Notes under the pieces: generated by a model | Told to the model about the DNA's origin: nothing | Database searches by the model: none | Seen by the model: only the letters and a program-made list of their open reading frames with translations | Program-made: the position numbers and the translations under genes | Part shown: positions 34,867-46,348 of the stretch, one piece after another | Numbering within the stretch: the stretch's first letter is position 1 | Layout of the letters: the number at the start of each line of letters is the position of its first letter | Source: Voacanga thouarsii | Lineage: Eukaryota > Streptophyta > Magnoliopsida > Gentianales > Apocynaceae | DNA: 64,000 nucleotides | Assembly (NCBI GenBank): GCA_026120185.1 | Contig: JANUWF010003366.1 | Span: 3,782,001-3,846,000, forward strand | Reading direction: 5' to 3'

Positions 34867-36570
34867 TGTTAGTGTTATGAGCTAGAGGCAATCACTTGTA
34901 TGTTATATATGACACATTTTATTTTAATAAAATGTGTTATTTATCTTACAGTTTCTTTTACTGATTTTTTATGTAATATAACTATTAGATAAAATCCCTA
35001 CTACAACACTGTGTTAAGAAAATCATGATAGAGATCATGATATGAGATTCCTGCTACACTGTATAGTGTTAGTACTTAAATAGTCCCTAGTCGTAGTATT
35101 AATGAGACAGGACATCATTAATGCATTAAGACTAGCCTGTGTTAGACTTCCTGATTTGACCAGGCGGTGTTTCTTATATCCATGAGTATTGAGACATTTA
35201 AAGTTAACACTGGATGCTTATTAATGTAACAAATTCATTGGATGACCTAGCTATGAGATAATCACATGGATAACTATTTAGTGCCACTGATATAATCTCA
35301 ATATAGTAAACGTGCAAGTATCCTTAGATTTGAGATCTCCAAGGTTCTTTATTTGTTGAGTATTGTGCTTTGATTCCAATATCTGGAGCCAGATTGAGGG
35401 CCGCCTATGGGATGGATATTGGGTACATTATAAAGTAAACGAAAGTAGTTGAGGGGGTCAACAAAGGAATCACCACTCCTAATAGTAAGGGTGAATATCT
35501 CACGGTCACTTGTAGGAATTACTACTCAAGAAGTCCTTAGCCAAGGCGTCTATGTATTGGAAACAGTTTAAATTGATACGCATCTAGAGTAGTGGTTTCT
35601 TGGTACAAGTACTATTATATTCGAGCCAGAATTAGTATATATTCTGGAGGGAGTTGGCACTAATTTCGTACTCTAAACCGAATGAGATATTGTATGGTGA
35701 AATGAGTTAATTGCACTGTAGTTTGTTATTGAAGGGTTCATGTCAAGCCATTTGACTTCCTAGACTCTTGGATGGTCATGATATATTGCTAGATACTACT
35801 CATGATCTGGGAATATGAGTTTATTAATTGATAAATTAATAAACCAATCCTAATTAGAATTAATATGATTAATTCTAATTAATTATGGATTATTAATCTC
35901 AAAGACATTTGGATTAATTCATGTTCGCTACCAATTGACTGGGAAACCTAATTGGTCACACACAACAAAAGATTATATACTCAAGATGTTATTCGATAAC
36001 ATAGTGGGGTTAATTGCGAAAAAGAGAATGAGTTGTGGCTAAATTATAATTATTTATAATTTATGGGCTAAATTGTAATTGTGAGAACTTATTGGTTCCA
36101 ATTACAATTAGAGAATTCTAATTGTTTTAGAATTTTCAGCAGGATTTTCGTGATATATAGAGATATGCACGATGCCTAAAGCTGTATAGAATTCACGCCA
36201 AACAACAACTTAAAAACCCCTTCTCTTCTTTCTTTCTCTTGTTGTTCTTTGGAAACCCTAGCCGCCACTTTATTTTCTGTTAGCACAAAAAATCTTGGTG
36301 CTTGAGTGTGATCCTCCGTGTGGATTTCTGTTGGACATAATCACACAGTGTGATTGTAGTGGCTAGACATTCAACTCTCGTGTTGTTTGATCAAGATGAT
36401 TGCTAGATTGCGCCTCATACGTGAAAGGAAAATTTTAATGACAGGGATTCACGGGAAATGTGATCTTCTTTTCTTTATGTCTTGTTTTCCACACGTATGT
36501 GGATCCTGGGAATGTATCTTGTTCTTATTTTTTCGCTACGCTATATATGATATGCATGAGATACCTTATA
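34867..36570 (+). repeat. Element E 5' LTR
   Basis: 1704 bp, starts TGTTAGTGTTATG; ends CTTATA where the 3' LTR has CATACA. A TATA box (GATATATAG) lies at about 36152-36160. A 14-bp-arm perfect hairpin (35851-35881) is kept in the 3' LTR. Confidence 0.9.
35851..35881. repeat. AT-rich perfect hairpin in the E 5' LTR
   Basis: Arms TAATTAGAATTAAT and ATTAATTCTAATTA with loop ATG. The 3' LTR copy at 43348-43378 has one mismatch. Confidence 0.85.
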
Positions 36571-36571
36571 G

Positions 36572-36583
36572 TGGTATCAAAGC
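36572..36583 (+). promoter_or_regulatory. Primer-binding site of element E (Met tRNA)
   Basis: TGGTATCAAAGC, one mismatch from the initiator-Met consensus, one base after the LTR. Confidence 0.9.
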
Positions 36584-38430
36584 CTTGCTATGTGTGGTTT
36601 TCAGACATTGTTTTGTGTGAAAGCTAGTTTCATGTATTCATGTTTGTCTCTGTTAACTGTGAAAAATTGTTTTCACTCGAGTCGAAACTGGTTTGAGCAT
36701 TGTGGGTTAAGTCTGTAGCACAATATGATTTTGTAATAGTTACAACATATTTCGACAAAAAAATGTTTTCTTTATGTGCTGCAAGTTTTTGCAGAAAAAT
36801 GTTTTCTTGAACATGTGTTAATTGCCTTCTGTTTCATCCTGTGAATTTAATTTTCTATTTTGTTTTGTTTTATTTAAACTAACAAATTGATTGTTGTTTT
36901 GAGCTTCAAAACAGAAAAATCTGCTGAGAATTGTTCTCACTAAACCATTACAGAAGATAAGGGCTCCAGAAATTGTTTCTGGAAAAATTTTCAAAAATAG
37001 CTGCCTCTTCCCGACTGCAGCCGGTGCCAGCTCTGGCCCCATAACCAGCACCGGTTCTGTGATGTTCCGTGACATCTAAAAATTGTTTCTGGAAAACTAT
37101 TCTTAAAACCAGACTGCAGCCGGCGGCTCCTCGGGCTTCTAATTAGTGCTGGTTCGGTCCTGTTTCGTGACATTCTAGCAATTAATAAATTTTCTAAATA
37201 CAATTTTGAAAGGGAAAAATCTTATTTGATAAGATGCGGTAAAATAAAAATTTCTCTACCAGAGACGGGACCCAAAAGCATTTTCTCAAAATTAGTTTTG
37301 AGACAAACAATTTTATTTTCAAAATAATGATTTTGAAAATTTAAAATTGATGTATTTTTCTAAAATATTGATTTTAGAATTTGTTTTATTTTTTAAAAAT
37401 AGTGATTTTGGAATAATAAAAATTATATGTTTATTTTGTTTAAACATAAATAATGGCATGGTGGACGGTTATGGACTAAAACTAATTATATCTGTTCATG
37501 CATTTTACAGTTTTGGCTTTTATGAAATAGGGCTTGCGTGTCCTATCTTCTCTAGAATTCTTGTGTAATTCTCTTCTCATCTAACTCCCCTCGAATGAAA
37601 CTCAAGGTTTTCTCTCTTTAGGAAATTTTGTAATTAGTTTACATAGGTTAGATAGGAATAGAATTATTTTATTTTGGAGATGGCAACCAAAACAAGGCGA
37701 GAAGGTAAGTCCTTCTATTTAAATCATGCATGAACACATAGGATTAACTATATTAATTTCTTTTATGGTTTAACGGAATTAATTTAGGGTAAAGTTGATA
37801 ACCATACCACGTAATCGCTTTATTACCATGATTATCAATTTTCTGATTTATTGATTTTTATGCATGTCATTTATCGAAATCACTAAAAGGAACAAATCTC
37901 TCAATTAATATTAAACCTAATTTCTTCCATTAATATAGTAAGAACGAGAGTCCTTTTTCTAAACTAGGTTGTTGGGCAAACCCAAGCCTACTCGACATCA
38001 GGCGTGTTCAAGCTATGGAATTAAATTCCGGATTAATGGGTCGGATTTAACTAAATTCTTTATCCCAGTTGGGCAAACTCAAGCATAAAAAAATTTAGAG
38101 GAAATGTTAGGGTAGCCCAAAAAGCTTTAAGATTAAAAGCTGTTAACAAGCTAATGATCCGATAATTACATACGATATAATTAGTATTGGATACCTACCA
38201 ATGTACTCAAGTGTGACTTGTTGGGCAAACCCAAGGTTACTCTTGAGGAATTTGGATACTAGTCTACTAGAAAAGCTTCCAACGGGCTTTCCGTAATCAG
38301 TAGTGGGGGCTATTGGTTTGACTAAAATAGTGGAGTAAAGATGCGTCTAATTAAAGTCTTAATTATTTGCATTTCATGTGCATATACAGTAGCTACTTAT
38401 TTCTATCTTTACATCTAGGACATTTGCATC
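36584..38430 (+). other. Long untranslated leader of element E
   Basis: 1.85 kb between primer site and gag with no supported ORF. It holds a two-unit duplication (about 36971-37180) whose units share AATTGTTTCTGGAAA, ACTGCAGCCGG and CGTGACAT. A short ATG frame at 37680 (MATKTRRE) ends at a donor-like AAGGTAAGT (intron would start at 37715), and an acceptor-like TTTACATCTAG ends at 38418, 12 bases before the gag ATG. The joined frame is out of phase by one base as the sequence stands. Confidence 0.55.
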
Positions 38431-39235
38431 ATGTCAACAAACCTAAACCAACATAGCATCTTGGAAACCAACAAGTTAACAGAATCAAACTACCTCGACT
38501 AGTATAGAAACTTGAGAATCGTTCTCAAGTTGAAAAAGTTGCTCTATGTGTTAGATGTTCTTATTCCGCCACCACCAACTCAAGATGCTCATGCTGATGA
38601 GGATGAGCATGCTATCCATAAAAGGCACAAGGAGGAGAATGATACAACCTCATGTATTATGCCGGCATCCATGACACCCAAGTTACAAAAACAACACGAG
38701 CATATGGATGCTCAATCGATTATACTACATTTTCAAGAGCTGTTGACGCCTAAGCTAGAACTAAGAGATATGAGATTTCGAAGCAACTATTTCTTTGCAA
38801 AATGGCAGAGCGTTCTTCTGTGGCCACTTATGGACTGAAGATGTTGGGTTTAATAGAGAAGCTTGGATCTCTCGAGTTGGCGATGGATCAGTACTTAAGT
38901 ATTGACTTAATTCTATAGTCTTTACCTAATAGTTTCTCACAATTTGTGATTAACTATCAGATGAACAAGATTGAGTCCACCACTCCTGAGTTGATCAATC
39001 TTCTCAAAACTGCAGAGTCCTCTATGAAGAAGGATTCTAATGCAGTTTTAATGGTAGAATCTTCTTCTTCTAAGAAGAAATCTCAAAAGAAGAAGAAGAA
39101 GGCTCTCATGAAGCCCAAAGGTGGTGTGAATAAGAAGGATGCTGCTACCAATGGCCTATGCCATTATTGTGGCAAGATGGGTTACTGGAAGCGTAACTGC
39201 AAGGCCTACTTGGAGACCGTTAAGGACAAGAAGTA
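38431..39235 (+). pseudogene. Element E gag
   Basis: Copia Gag, starting MSTNLNQHSILETNKL. The expected Trp after SNYLD is a stop (TAG at about 38500). The body includes MTPKLQKQHEHMDAQSI; after a stop near 38836 a second open stretch (38946-39235) runs through MNKIESTTPELINLL to a Lys-rich linker and the zinc knuckle CHYCGKMGYWKRNC. The knuckle's His is replaced by Tyr, so zinc binding is lost. Product in active relatives is the nucleocapsid that packages element RNA. Confidence 0.88.
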
Positions 39236-39688
39236 GCTAGAGAAGCTTGCAAGAACTTCTACTTCTACTCCGGGTGTGTTTATCATTGAGATAAATACTG
39301 CCTTTAGAAATGAGATATAGGTATTAGATACCGGATATGGATCTCATTTGTGCAATAACTTGCAGGGACTAAAAGGCAGTAGAAGGCTAGAGAAAGGCGA
39401 TATGGACATACATACTGCAAATGGGGCAAAGGTTGCTGCACTTGTTGTAGGGACATACAAGTTGAACCTACCTTCGGGATTAGTTCTAGAATTAGAAAAC
39501 TGTTGTTATGTACCAGTTTTAATGAAAAACATTATCTCAATTGCGTGTTTAGACTTAAATGGATTTCATTTTATCTTTAAGAATAAATGTTGTTCTTTTT
39601 CATTGAATGATATTCATTATGGTTCAACAACTCTGGTTAATGGTTTATATGTTCTAGACTTGGAAAAATCCAATTCTCAATATAAATA
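39236..39688 (+). pseudogene. Element E protease
   Basis: Copia aspartic protease. The active site reads LDTGYGSHLCN (about 39329-39360), keeping D-T-G, followed by GAKVAALVVGTYKLNLPSG and the block CCYVPVLMKNIISI. A stop (near 39318) precedes it. Confidence 0.85.
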
Positions 39689-40600
39689 ATAAGAAACCTA
39701 AAATAGATAACTCTAACACATTTTACTTATGGCATTGTCGTTTAGGCCATGTAAACGAAAATCGTGTTTCTAAGTTACACAAGCTTGGTGACTTAGGGTC
39801 ATTTGATTATGAATCATATGGCACATGCGAGTCTTGTTTACTAGGTAAAATGGCTAAAACTCCTTTTTTAGGAAAAGGAGAATAGGCCAAGGAGTTATTA
39901 GAACTCATACATTCTGATGTATGTAGCCCAATGTCAATACAAGCAAGAGGAGGTTATAACTATTTCATTACCTTTATCGATGATTTCTCACGATACAGGT
40001 ATTTGTATTTAATGAAATACAAATCTGAGGCCTTTGATAAGTTCAAAGACTTCAAGAATGAAATAGAGAAACAACTTGGCAAAAGTATTAAGACTCTAAG
40101 ATCTGATCGATGAGGAAAATACTTGAGCCAAGAGTTTTTGTGTTATCTTAGAGATAATGGAATATTATCTCAATGGACTCCACCACATACACCTCAACAT
40201 AACGGTGTATCTGAGAGAAGGAATCGAACCCTTCTAGACATGGTACGGACCATGATAGCTTCTGTAGACCTACTAAAATCATTTTGAGGGTATGCACTAG
40301 AGACTTCTGTTTATATACTAAACAGAGTTCTGACAAAATTGGTTGATTCTACCCCATTTGAGATGTTTTTTGGTAAGAAACCAAAGTTCTCTTACTTGCG
40401 AGTATGGGGTTGTCCTGCCTTTGTCAAAAGGACACAATCATACAAACTTGATAGTAAGTCTGACAAGTGTTTTTTTGTGGGCTATCCGAAAGAATCTTTC
40501 GAATATTACTTCTACCTACCCTTTAAAAATAAAGTGTTTATTTAGAAGCATGTTGTTTTCTTAAAGAAGGAGCACATGCTCAAATGGGATAGTGGGAGTA
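39689..40600 (+). pseudogene. Element E integrase
   Basis: Pre-integrase HHCC: WHCRLGHVNENRV then CESCLLGKM. Core: ELIHSDVCSPM (first Asp), FITFIDDFSRYRYLY, LRSDR then a stop where G-G/R-EY normally follows (second Asp kept), and PQHNGVSERRNRT (Glu). Then TPFEMFFGKKP and LRVWGCPAFVK. Stops near 39883, 40111, 40285 and 40544 break the reading. Copia-type integrase located before RT. Confidence 0.9.
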
Positions 40601-41560
40601 AAATTAAACTTAGTGAAGTTCAAGAAGATCAAACAAATAAGAATCAACCGTCTAATCCCATATCTATTGAAAGAATAGATGAACCTTCTACTACACAAGA
40701 ACCTCGTAGGTCTTGTAGGATACGTGTGGCACCTGAGAGATATGGATTTCTCATTAGTGACCATAATGACGTATTGGTCATAGATGAAGATGAGCCTACT
40801 ACCTACAAGGATGTTCTGAACAATTCATGATGTCAGAGATGGATTCCAGGTACGACAACCAAGTATGGACTTTGGTTGATCCACCCAAAAGAATTAAACC
40901 TATTGGGTGCAAGTGGGTTTTCAAGAAGAAAACAGACATGGATGGTAACGTAGTTATGTATAAAGCACGACTAGTGGCGAAGGGTTATTGTCAACAACAT
41001 GATATTGACTATGACGAAACTTTCTCGCCAGTAGCCATATTAAATTCTATTAGGATACTCCTAGCCATTGTTGCTCATTATGATTATGAGATTTGGCAAA
41101 TGGATGTGAAAAGAGCTTTCCTAAACAAAAATCTAACTGAGGAAGTGTATATGACACAACCAGGGGGTTTCATATCCAATGATAGCACAAAGGTGTGTAA
41201 GCTGCAAAGGTCCATTTATGGACTTAAGCAAGCTTCTAGGAGTTGGAACATCTGTTTTGATGAAATAATCAAAGAGTTTGGTTTCATCAAAACATAGATG
41301 AACCTTATGTATAGAAAAAGGTTAGTGGGAGTGCAATAGTTTTCTTATTACTTTATTTAGATGATATATTGCTAATAGGAAACGATATACCTGTCTTGCA
41401 AATGGTTAATGTTTGGTTGTCCAAACGATTCTCTATAAAGACCTTGGTGAAGCAACCTATATTCTTAGAATAAAGATCTATAGAGATTGATCTAAAAGGT
41501 TGCTAGGTCTTTCACAGTTTACATACATAGATAAAGTGGTAAAGAGTTTTAGCATGGATT
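40601..41560 (+). pseudogene. Element E reverse transcriptase
   Basis: Copia RT. A variable linker with EPRRSCRIRVAPERYGF precedes RT start motifs NQVWTLVDPPK and GCKWVFKKK, then KARLVAKGYCQQ, DETFSPVA, QMDVKRAFLN and YGLKQASRSWN. The active site YLDDILLIG is at about 41353-41380, beyond a stop and frame change near 41296. Catalytic Asp pair intact. Confidence 0.9.
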
Positions 41561-42353
41561 AATTGAAAAAGAAATTCTTACTCATGTCATATGGTGTAAG
41601 CCTTTCAAAGTTAATGTCTCCCAAGACATAAGTTGAAAGGGATCACATGAGTAAGATTCCATATGTTTCGGCAGTTGGATCTATCATGTACAGTATGATA
41701 TATACAAGGCCTGATGTATCTTGTCCTCTCTGTTTAATGAGTAGATACCAATCTGACCCTAGTGAGGATCATTGGGTGGCTGTAAAGAACATCCTTAAGT
41801 ACTTACGAATGACTAAAGATGTGTTCTTAATATATAGAGAAAATGATTTGAAAATAAACAGGTATACTGATGCCAATTTTCAATCTAACAAAGATGATTT
41901 CAAATCACAATCTGGCCACGTATTTACATTGTGCAGAGGGGCAATAAGTTGGAAGAGTTTCAAACAAGAGACTATTGCCGACACTACGACAGAAGCTGAG
42001 TACATAGACGCTTCTGAAGCGCCTAAGGAGGCTATTTAGATCAAGAAGTTCGTGATGGAAGTAGGTGTGGTTCCTAGCATTGTTGGTCTAATATCTTTGC
42101 ATTGTGACAACAATGGAGCCATTGCACAAGCAAAAGGAGCCACAGTCTCACCAATGATCCAAACAGGTACTACAACGCTATTATCTGATCTGGGAGATCA
42201 TAGAAAGGAATGATGTAAAGATCAAAAGAGTTCCTACGGATGAGAACATAGATGACCCGCTTACAAAAGAACTATCACAAAAAAAAAAAAAAAAAACATG
42301 ATAGGTATGCTGAGTCATTTGGTATTAGATACATGAATGATTGACTCTAGCGC
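41561..42353 (+). pseudogene. Element E RNase H
   Basis: Open part 41647-42039 has IPYVSAVGSIMYSM, YTRPDVSCPLC, YTDANFQSNKDD and AISWKSFKQETIADTTTEAEY, the copia RNase H signature. After a stop near 42037 the tail continues (HCDNNGAIAQAKG). An A run of about 18 at 42279-42296 disrupts the end. Confidence 0.88.
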
Positions 42354-42362
42354 AAGTGGGAG
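42354..42362 (+). promoter_or_regulatory. Polypurine tract of element E
   Basis: AAGTGGGAG just before the 3' LTR. Confidence 0.85.
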
Positions 42363-42364
42363 TT

Positions 42365-44082
42365 TTTTAGTGTTATGCCCTAGAGGCAATCACTTGTACG
42401 TTATATATGATGCATTTTATTTTAATAAAAGGCGTTATTTATCTTACAGTTTCTTTTGCTAATTTTTATGTAATATAACTGTTAGATAAAGTCCCTACTA
42501 CAACACTGTGTTAAGAAAATCCTGATTGAGATCATGATATGAGATTTCTACTACACTGTATAGTGTTAGTACTTAAATAGTCCCTAGTCGTAGTATTAAT
42601 GAGACAAGACATCATTAATGCGTTAAGAGTAGCATGTGTTAGATTTCCTGATTTGATCAGGCGATGTTTCTCATATTCGTGAGTATTGAGACACTCAAAG
42701 TTAACACGTGGATGTTTATTAATGAAACAAATTCATTAGATAACCTAGCTATAAGATAATCATATGGATAACTATTTAGTGCCAGTGATATAATCTCAAT
42801 ATGGTAAACGTGCCAGTATCCTTAGACTTGAGATTCCAAGGTACTTTGTTTGCTAAGTATTGTGCTTTAATTCCAATCTCTGGAGCTAGATCGAGGACTG
42901 CTTATGGGATAGATATTGGGTACATTATGAGGTAAACGAAAGTAGTTAAGGGGGTCAATAAAGGAATCACCACTCCTAATAGTAGGGGCGAATATCTCAC
43001 GGCCACTTGTAAGAATTACTACTCGAGAAGCCCCTGGCCAAGGCATCTGTGTATTGGAAACAGTTCCAATTGATACACATCTAGAGTAGTGGGTTCTTGG
43101 TACAAGTACTATTATATTCGGGCCAGAATTAATATATATTCTGGAGGAAGTTAGCACTAATTCCGTACTCCAAACTGAATGAGATATTGTATGGTAAAAG
43201 GAGTTAATTGCACTGTAGTTTGTTATTGAAGGGTTCATGTCAAGCCACTTGACTTCCTAAACTCTTGAGTGGTCATGATGTATTGGTAGATACTGCTCAT
43301 GATTTGGGAATATGGGTTTATTAATTGATGAAGTAATAAACCAATCCTGATTAGAATTAATATGATTAATTCTAATTAATTATGGATTATTAATCTCAAA
43401 GACATTTGGATTAATTCTTTTTGACTACCAATTGACTGGGAAACCTAATAGGTCACATATAATAAAAGATTATATACTCAATATGTTTTTTGATAACACA
43501 GTGGGGTTAATTGCGAGAAAGAGATGAAGTTGTGGCCAAATTATAATTAGGTATAATTTATAGGTCAAATTGTGATTGTGAAAACTTGATGGTTCCAATT
43601 ACAATTAGAAAATTCTAATTATTATAGAATTTTCAGATGGAATATTTTCAGCAGGATTGTCGTGATATATAGAGATATGCGCAATGCCTAAAGCTGTGTG
43701 GAATTCACGCCAAACAACAACTCCAAAAACCCTTCTCTTCTTTCTTTCTCTCGTTGTTCTTTGGAAACCCAATCCGCCACTTTGTTTTCTGCTAGCACAG
43801 AAAACCTTGGTGCTTGAGTGTGATCCTCCGTGTAGATTTCTATTAGAGATAATCACACACTGTGATTGTAGTGGCTGGACATTCGACTCTCATAGTGTTT
43901 GATCAAGAGGATTGCTGGATCACGCCTCAGACGTGAAAGGAAAATTTTAATGACAGGGACTCACGGGAAAGGTGATCTTCTTCTCTTTATGTCTTGTTTT
44001 CCACACGTATGCGGATCCTGGGATGGTATCTTGTTCTTATTTTTCCACTGCACCATACATGATATGCATGAGATACCATACA
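42365..44082 (+). repeat. Element E 3' LTR
   Basis: 1718 bp, homologous to 34867-36570. The first dinucleotide has mutated (TT where the 5' LTR has TG). Ends CATACA, followed by the TCATT duplication. TATA box near 43662-43670. Confidence 0.88.
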
Positions 44083-44376
44083 TCATTCACTTTCAAAACT
44101 CAAAAAATCAAGATTGAACACCTTGAGTGAGCATAAAGTTGTTTAACTTAACATCAATGGCTTTGATTATTTCTATCTTAATTTATTAGTTTGCACAAAA
44201 ATTGGTTTGTCCAATTGGGTATTGGCACTTGATTCTTAAATCAAATGGGAGATAATACCTTTACTATCTTAGCCAACACATGTTCAAAAATCTCATCTTA
44301 TTTTGTGACAAACTTTTTTACTTGTTGTGTTTTATTATTTGCTTGAGGACAAGCAAAGTTTAAGTATACGGTTAAG
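44083..44376 (+). other. 3' end of the Athila-like internal region, with polypurine tract
   Basis: Resumes the host after E. Ends with a family motif: GCTTGAGGACAAGCAAAG then TTTAAGTATACGG (44341-44371), a decayed polypurine tract just before the LTR. Confidence 0.65.
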
Positions 44377-46085
44377 TGATAGGCCTCGTTATATGTACAT
44401 TTTCTTTTTTTTATGCTTCAATTCAAATAAATTCTTATGCAATTCACTGTTCACCGCACCTTTTTCATCTTGTTTTTGTTAGTAAATAAAAAATACCAAT
44501 TGAAGATGAAAATGAAGGAAAATGAAAGAAAAATAATTAAGCCAAGAAGGAAGATTACGGCCTAGAAAACTCCAATCTCCCAAGGCTACCTAGTATGCTT
44601 GTTCTATGCTTATCATCCAGATGATGGGCGTCCTAGGGAAGTGTGCTTTCCTAGGACGCTTGGTGTACTTCAATTATGCAAACTTTCTAGAGAGTAGGTG
44701 GCCTTAGGAAGTCCAATCTTCCTAGGCCACCTGGTATGTTTTGTTCATGTAATGTCTACAGAAGGTTGGCGGCCTAAGGAGCATTAACTTCCCTATATCA
44801 TCTGATACATCACATGTATATGTTGTGCTTCAGAGTTGATGGCCTAAAGAACTCCAACTTCCTTAGGCCCTATGATTTTCTTCAGAATGGCCAAATTCTC
44901 TAGAACCTTGGTGGTGTAAACTTTCCTAAACCACCTTCTTTCTTGAAAAATTGGCTACCCAAGTAAGTTGGGCTACTCATAAGTGAAATAAGCGTATTCT
45001 GTAGTTCACTTTTTGAAGAAACACTACTAAAGCTCTATATAAATGTATTCATACATACATAAAAAAGGAGGAGAGTTGGAAAGGCTTAGGGGTTTCTCTC
45101 AAAAACCTTAAGTTTTGTGAGTCTGAACATAAAGAAGAGAGGAAGACCAAGAGATTCAAGGAAGAAGAATGGAGATTACTTAAAGATCTCAAGAGGAAGA
45201 AGAAAGAGGCTTGTCTATGAGTTTGCTTTTCTTTTCTTTGTGTAATCTTACTTGTAATTCTTATGCTAGGATTTGACTTTTAATTGGAATGAAAGGTTAT
45301 ACCCTATATTTATACTAGAGGATGATGTTTTTTCTTTAGATCTATATTTTTTTTACTCTATTGTATTTGGTTATTTGTGCTTATTTCATTATCTTGGTTG
45401 AGTTGGGTTTTGGTTGATTTATGTCAACTAAATGTTCTTCCTTAATTATTTCAACATATTGGGTTAAGATTTGAATACCCACTTAGCTAATTTAACTTTT
45501 GCCGTTTTCAATTAACCCAAGAAAAATGTTAGAATTTAGGGCTAATAACCAAAAGATTTGCGAAATTGCCTAGAGATAAAGATTTTCTAGCATCCGAATG
45601 ATTTGGGATAGTGAGTGAAGATTAATGCACCTTTACGTTTGGTTGGTTAGGTAAAGATACCAATTAATCAAATTTCGTTGTGGAAATCTCATAACTCAAG
45701 AGAGATTGAGATTGATATTTAACTCACTTTGTTGCCTAGAATTAGGAATTATGGATCCAAGGGATGCTCATGTTTAGGTATTGTATGGGGGATTTCTTTT
45801 TTTTATATGGGCTTATCTCTTTCTTATTCCTTGATGACCTGTGACTTTCTCTTGTGGAATAACATGACTTTTCTCTTAGTGTAACTAGTCTTATATATCT
45901 CATATTTTTATTTGGCTAAACAATGCGAAGAGAATGAGCTAGGAGTAGTAGTCGTGTTAGCTAAGGTTCTTCGATACTTGCCAACGATACTATATTACAA
46001 AATAGGTGCACTTAACTATTTGTATGTGTTGAGTGATTTTAATTGATATTTTAATTAGTGAAACTTGTGTGTATGTGAGGGCACA
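44377..46085 (+). repeat. Athila-like 3' LTR G1 (right end approximate)
   Basis: Starts TGATAGGCCTCG right after the polypurine-type motif. Has an array of GCCTAGG hairpins (44570-44935), a TATA box (TATATAAA, about 45036-45043) and a terminal block with CGATACTTGCC and GTGCACTTAAC like that of LTR G2. The right end is a guess (GGGCA near 46085); the 5' LTR would lie left of the window. No gene seen. Confidence 0.55.
44570..44935. repeat. Array of about six GCCTAGG hairpins
   Basis: Inverted repeats centred near 44590, 44643, 44714, 44787, 44850 and 44920. The best are 44628-44659 (14-bp arms GCGTCCTAGGGAAG / CTTTCCTAGGACGC, one mismatch) and 44697-44731 (GGTGGCCTTAGGAAG / CTTCCTAGGCCACC, one bulge). 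Successive units are separated by about 55-75 bp. Confidence 0.75.
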
Positions 46086-46348
46086 ATTGATATCGATTTT
46101 CTATATGCACAAACATGCACATAAGCGAATACAGAGGTAAGTAACATTTGATGTACTCTCTTAAGGCTATTAAATCCTATTTAAGTGAAACAAAATGAGT
46201 GTTAGAGCCTCTAGTCTACTTCTCAGTTTATAGAAGTTTAGAACCATTAAAAACTTGAATTTAGATATGAAATCTTGGTTTATATCAACCATGTTAGCTT
46301 TGTTCATAGCTTAGTAAATGGGTGAATGACATTTAATGAATATGAACT
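46086..46348 (+). other. Non-coding DNA left of solo LTR H
   Basis: No gene seen. It joins 47627 if H is removed, and that sequence leads into the polypurine tract of LTR G2, so it is probably internal sequence of a second Athila-like element. Confidence 0.4.

Larger units (their letters stand above)
34867..44082 (+). mobile_element. Element E: Ty1/copia retrotransposon, inactive
   Basis: Complete + strand copia element inserted in the Athila-like host. Order: 5' LTR 34867-36570, Met-tRNA primer site, a 1.86-kb leader, gag, protease, integrase, RT, RNase H, polypurine tract, 3' LTR 42365-44082. Integrase before RT is the copia order. By eye the LTRs differ at roughly 7% in the first 230 bases. 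Stops and indels inactivate all domains. I do not assign a lineage within copia. Confidence 0.93.

Noticed and set aside
36387..36620. Frames at the end of the E LTRs (36387-36620 and 43899-44117)
   Set aside because: They overlap LTR end and primer site; no family motif.
42279..42296. A run of about 18 A as a LINE or processed-pseudogene tail
   Set aside because: It lies within continuous copia RNase H sequence with no flanking duplication or foreign sequence; simple A expansion is more likely.
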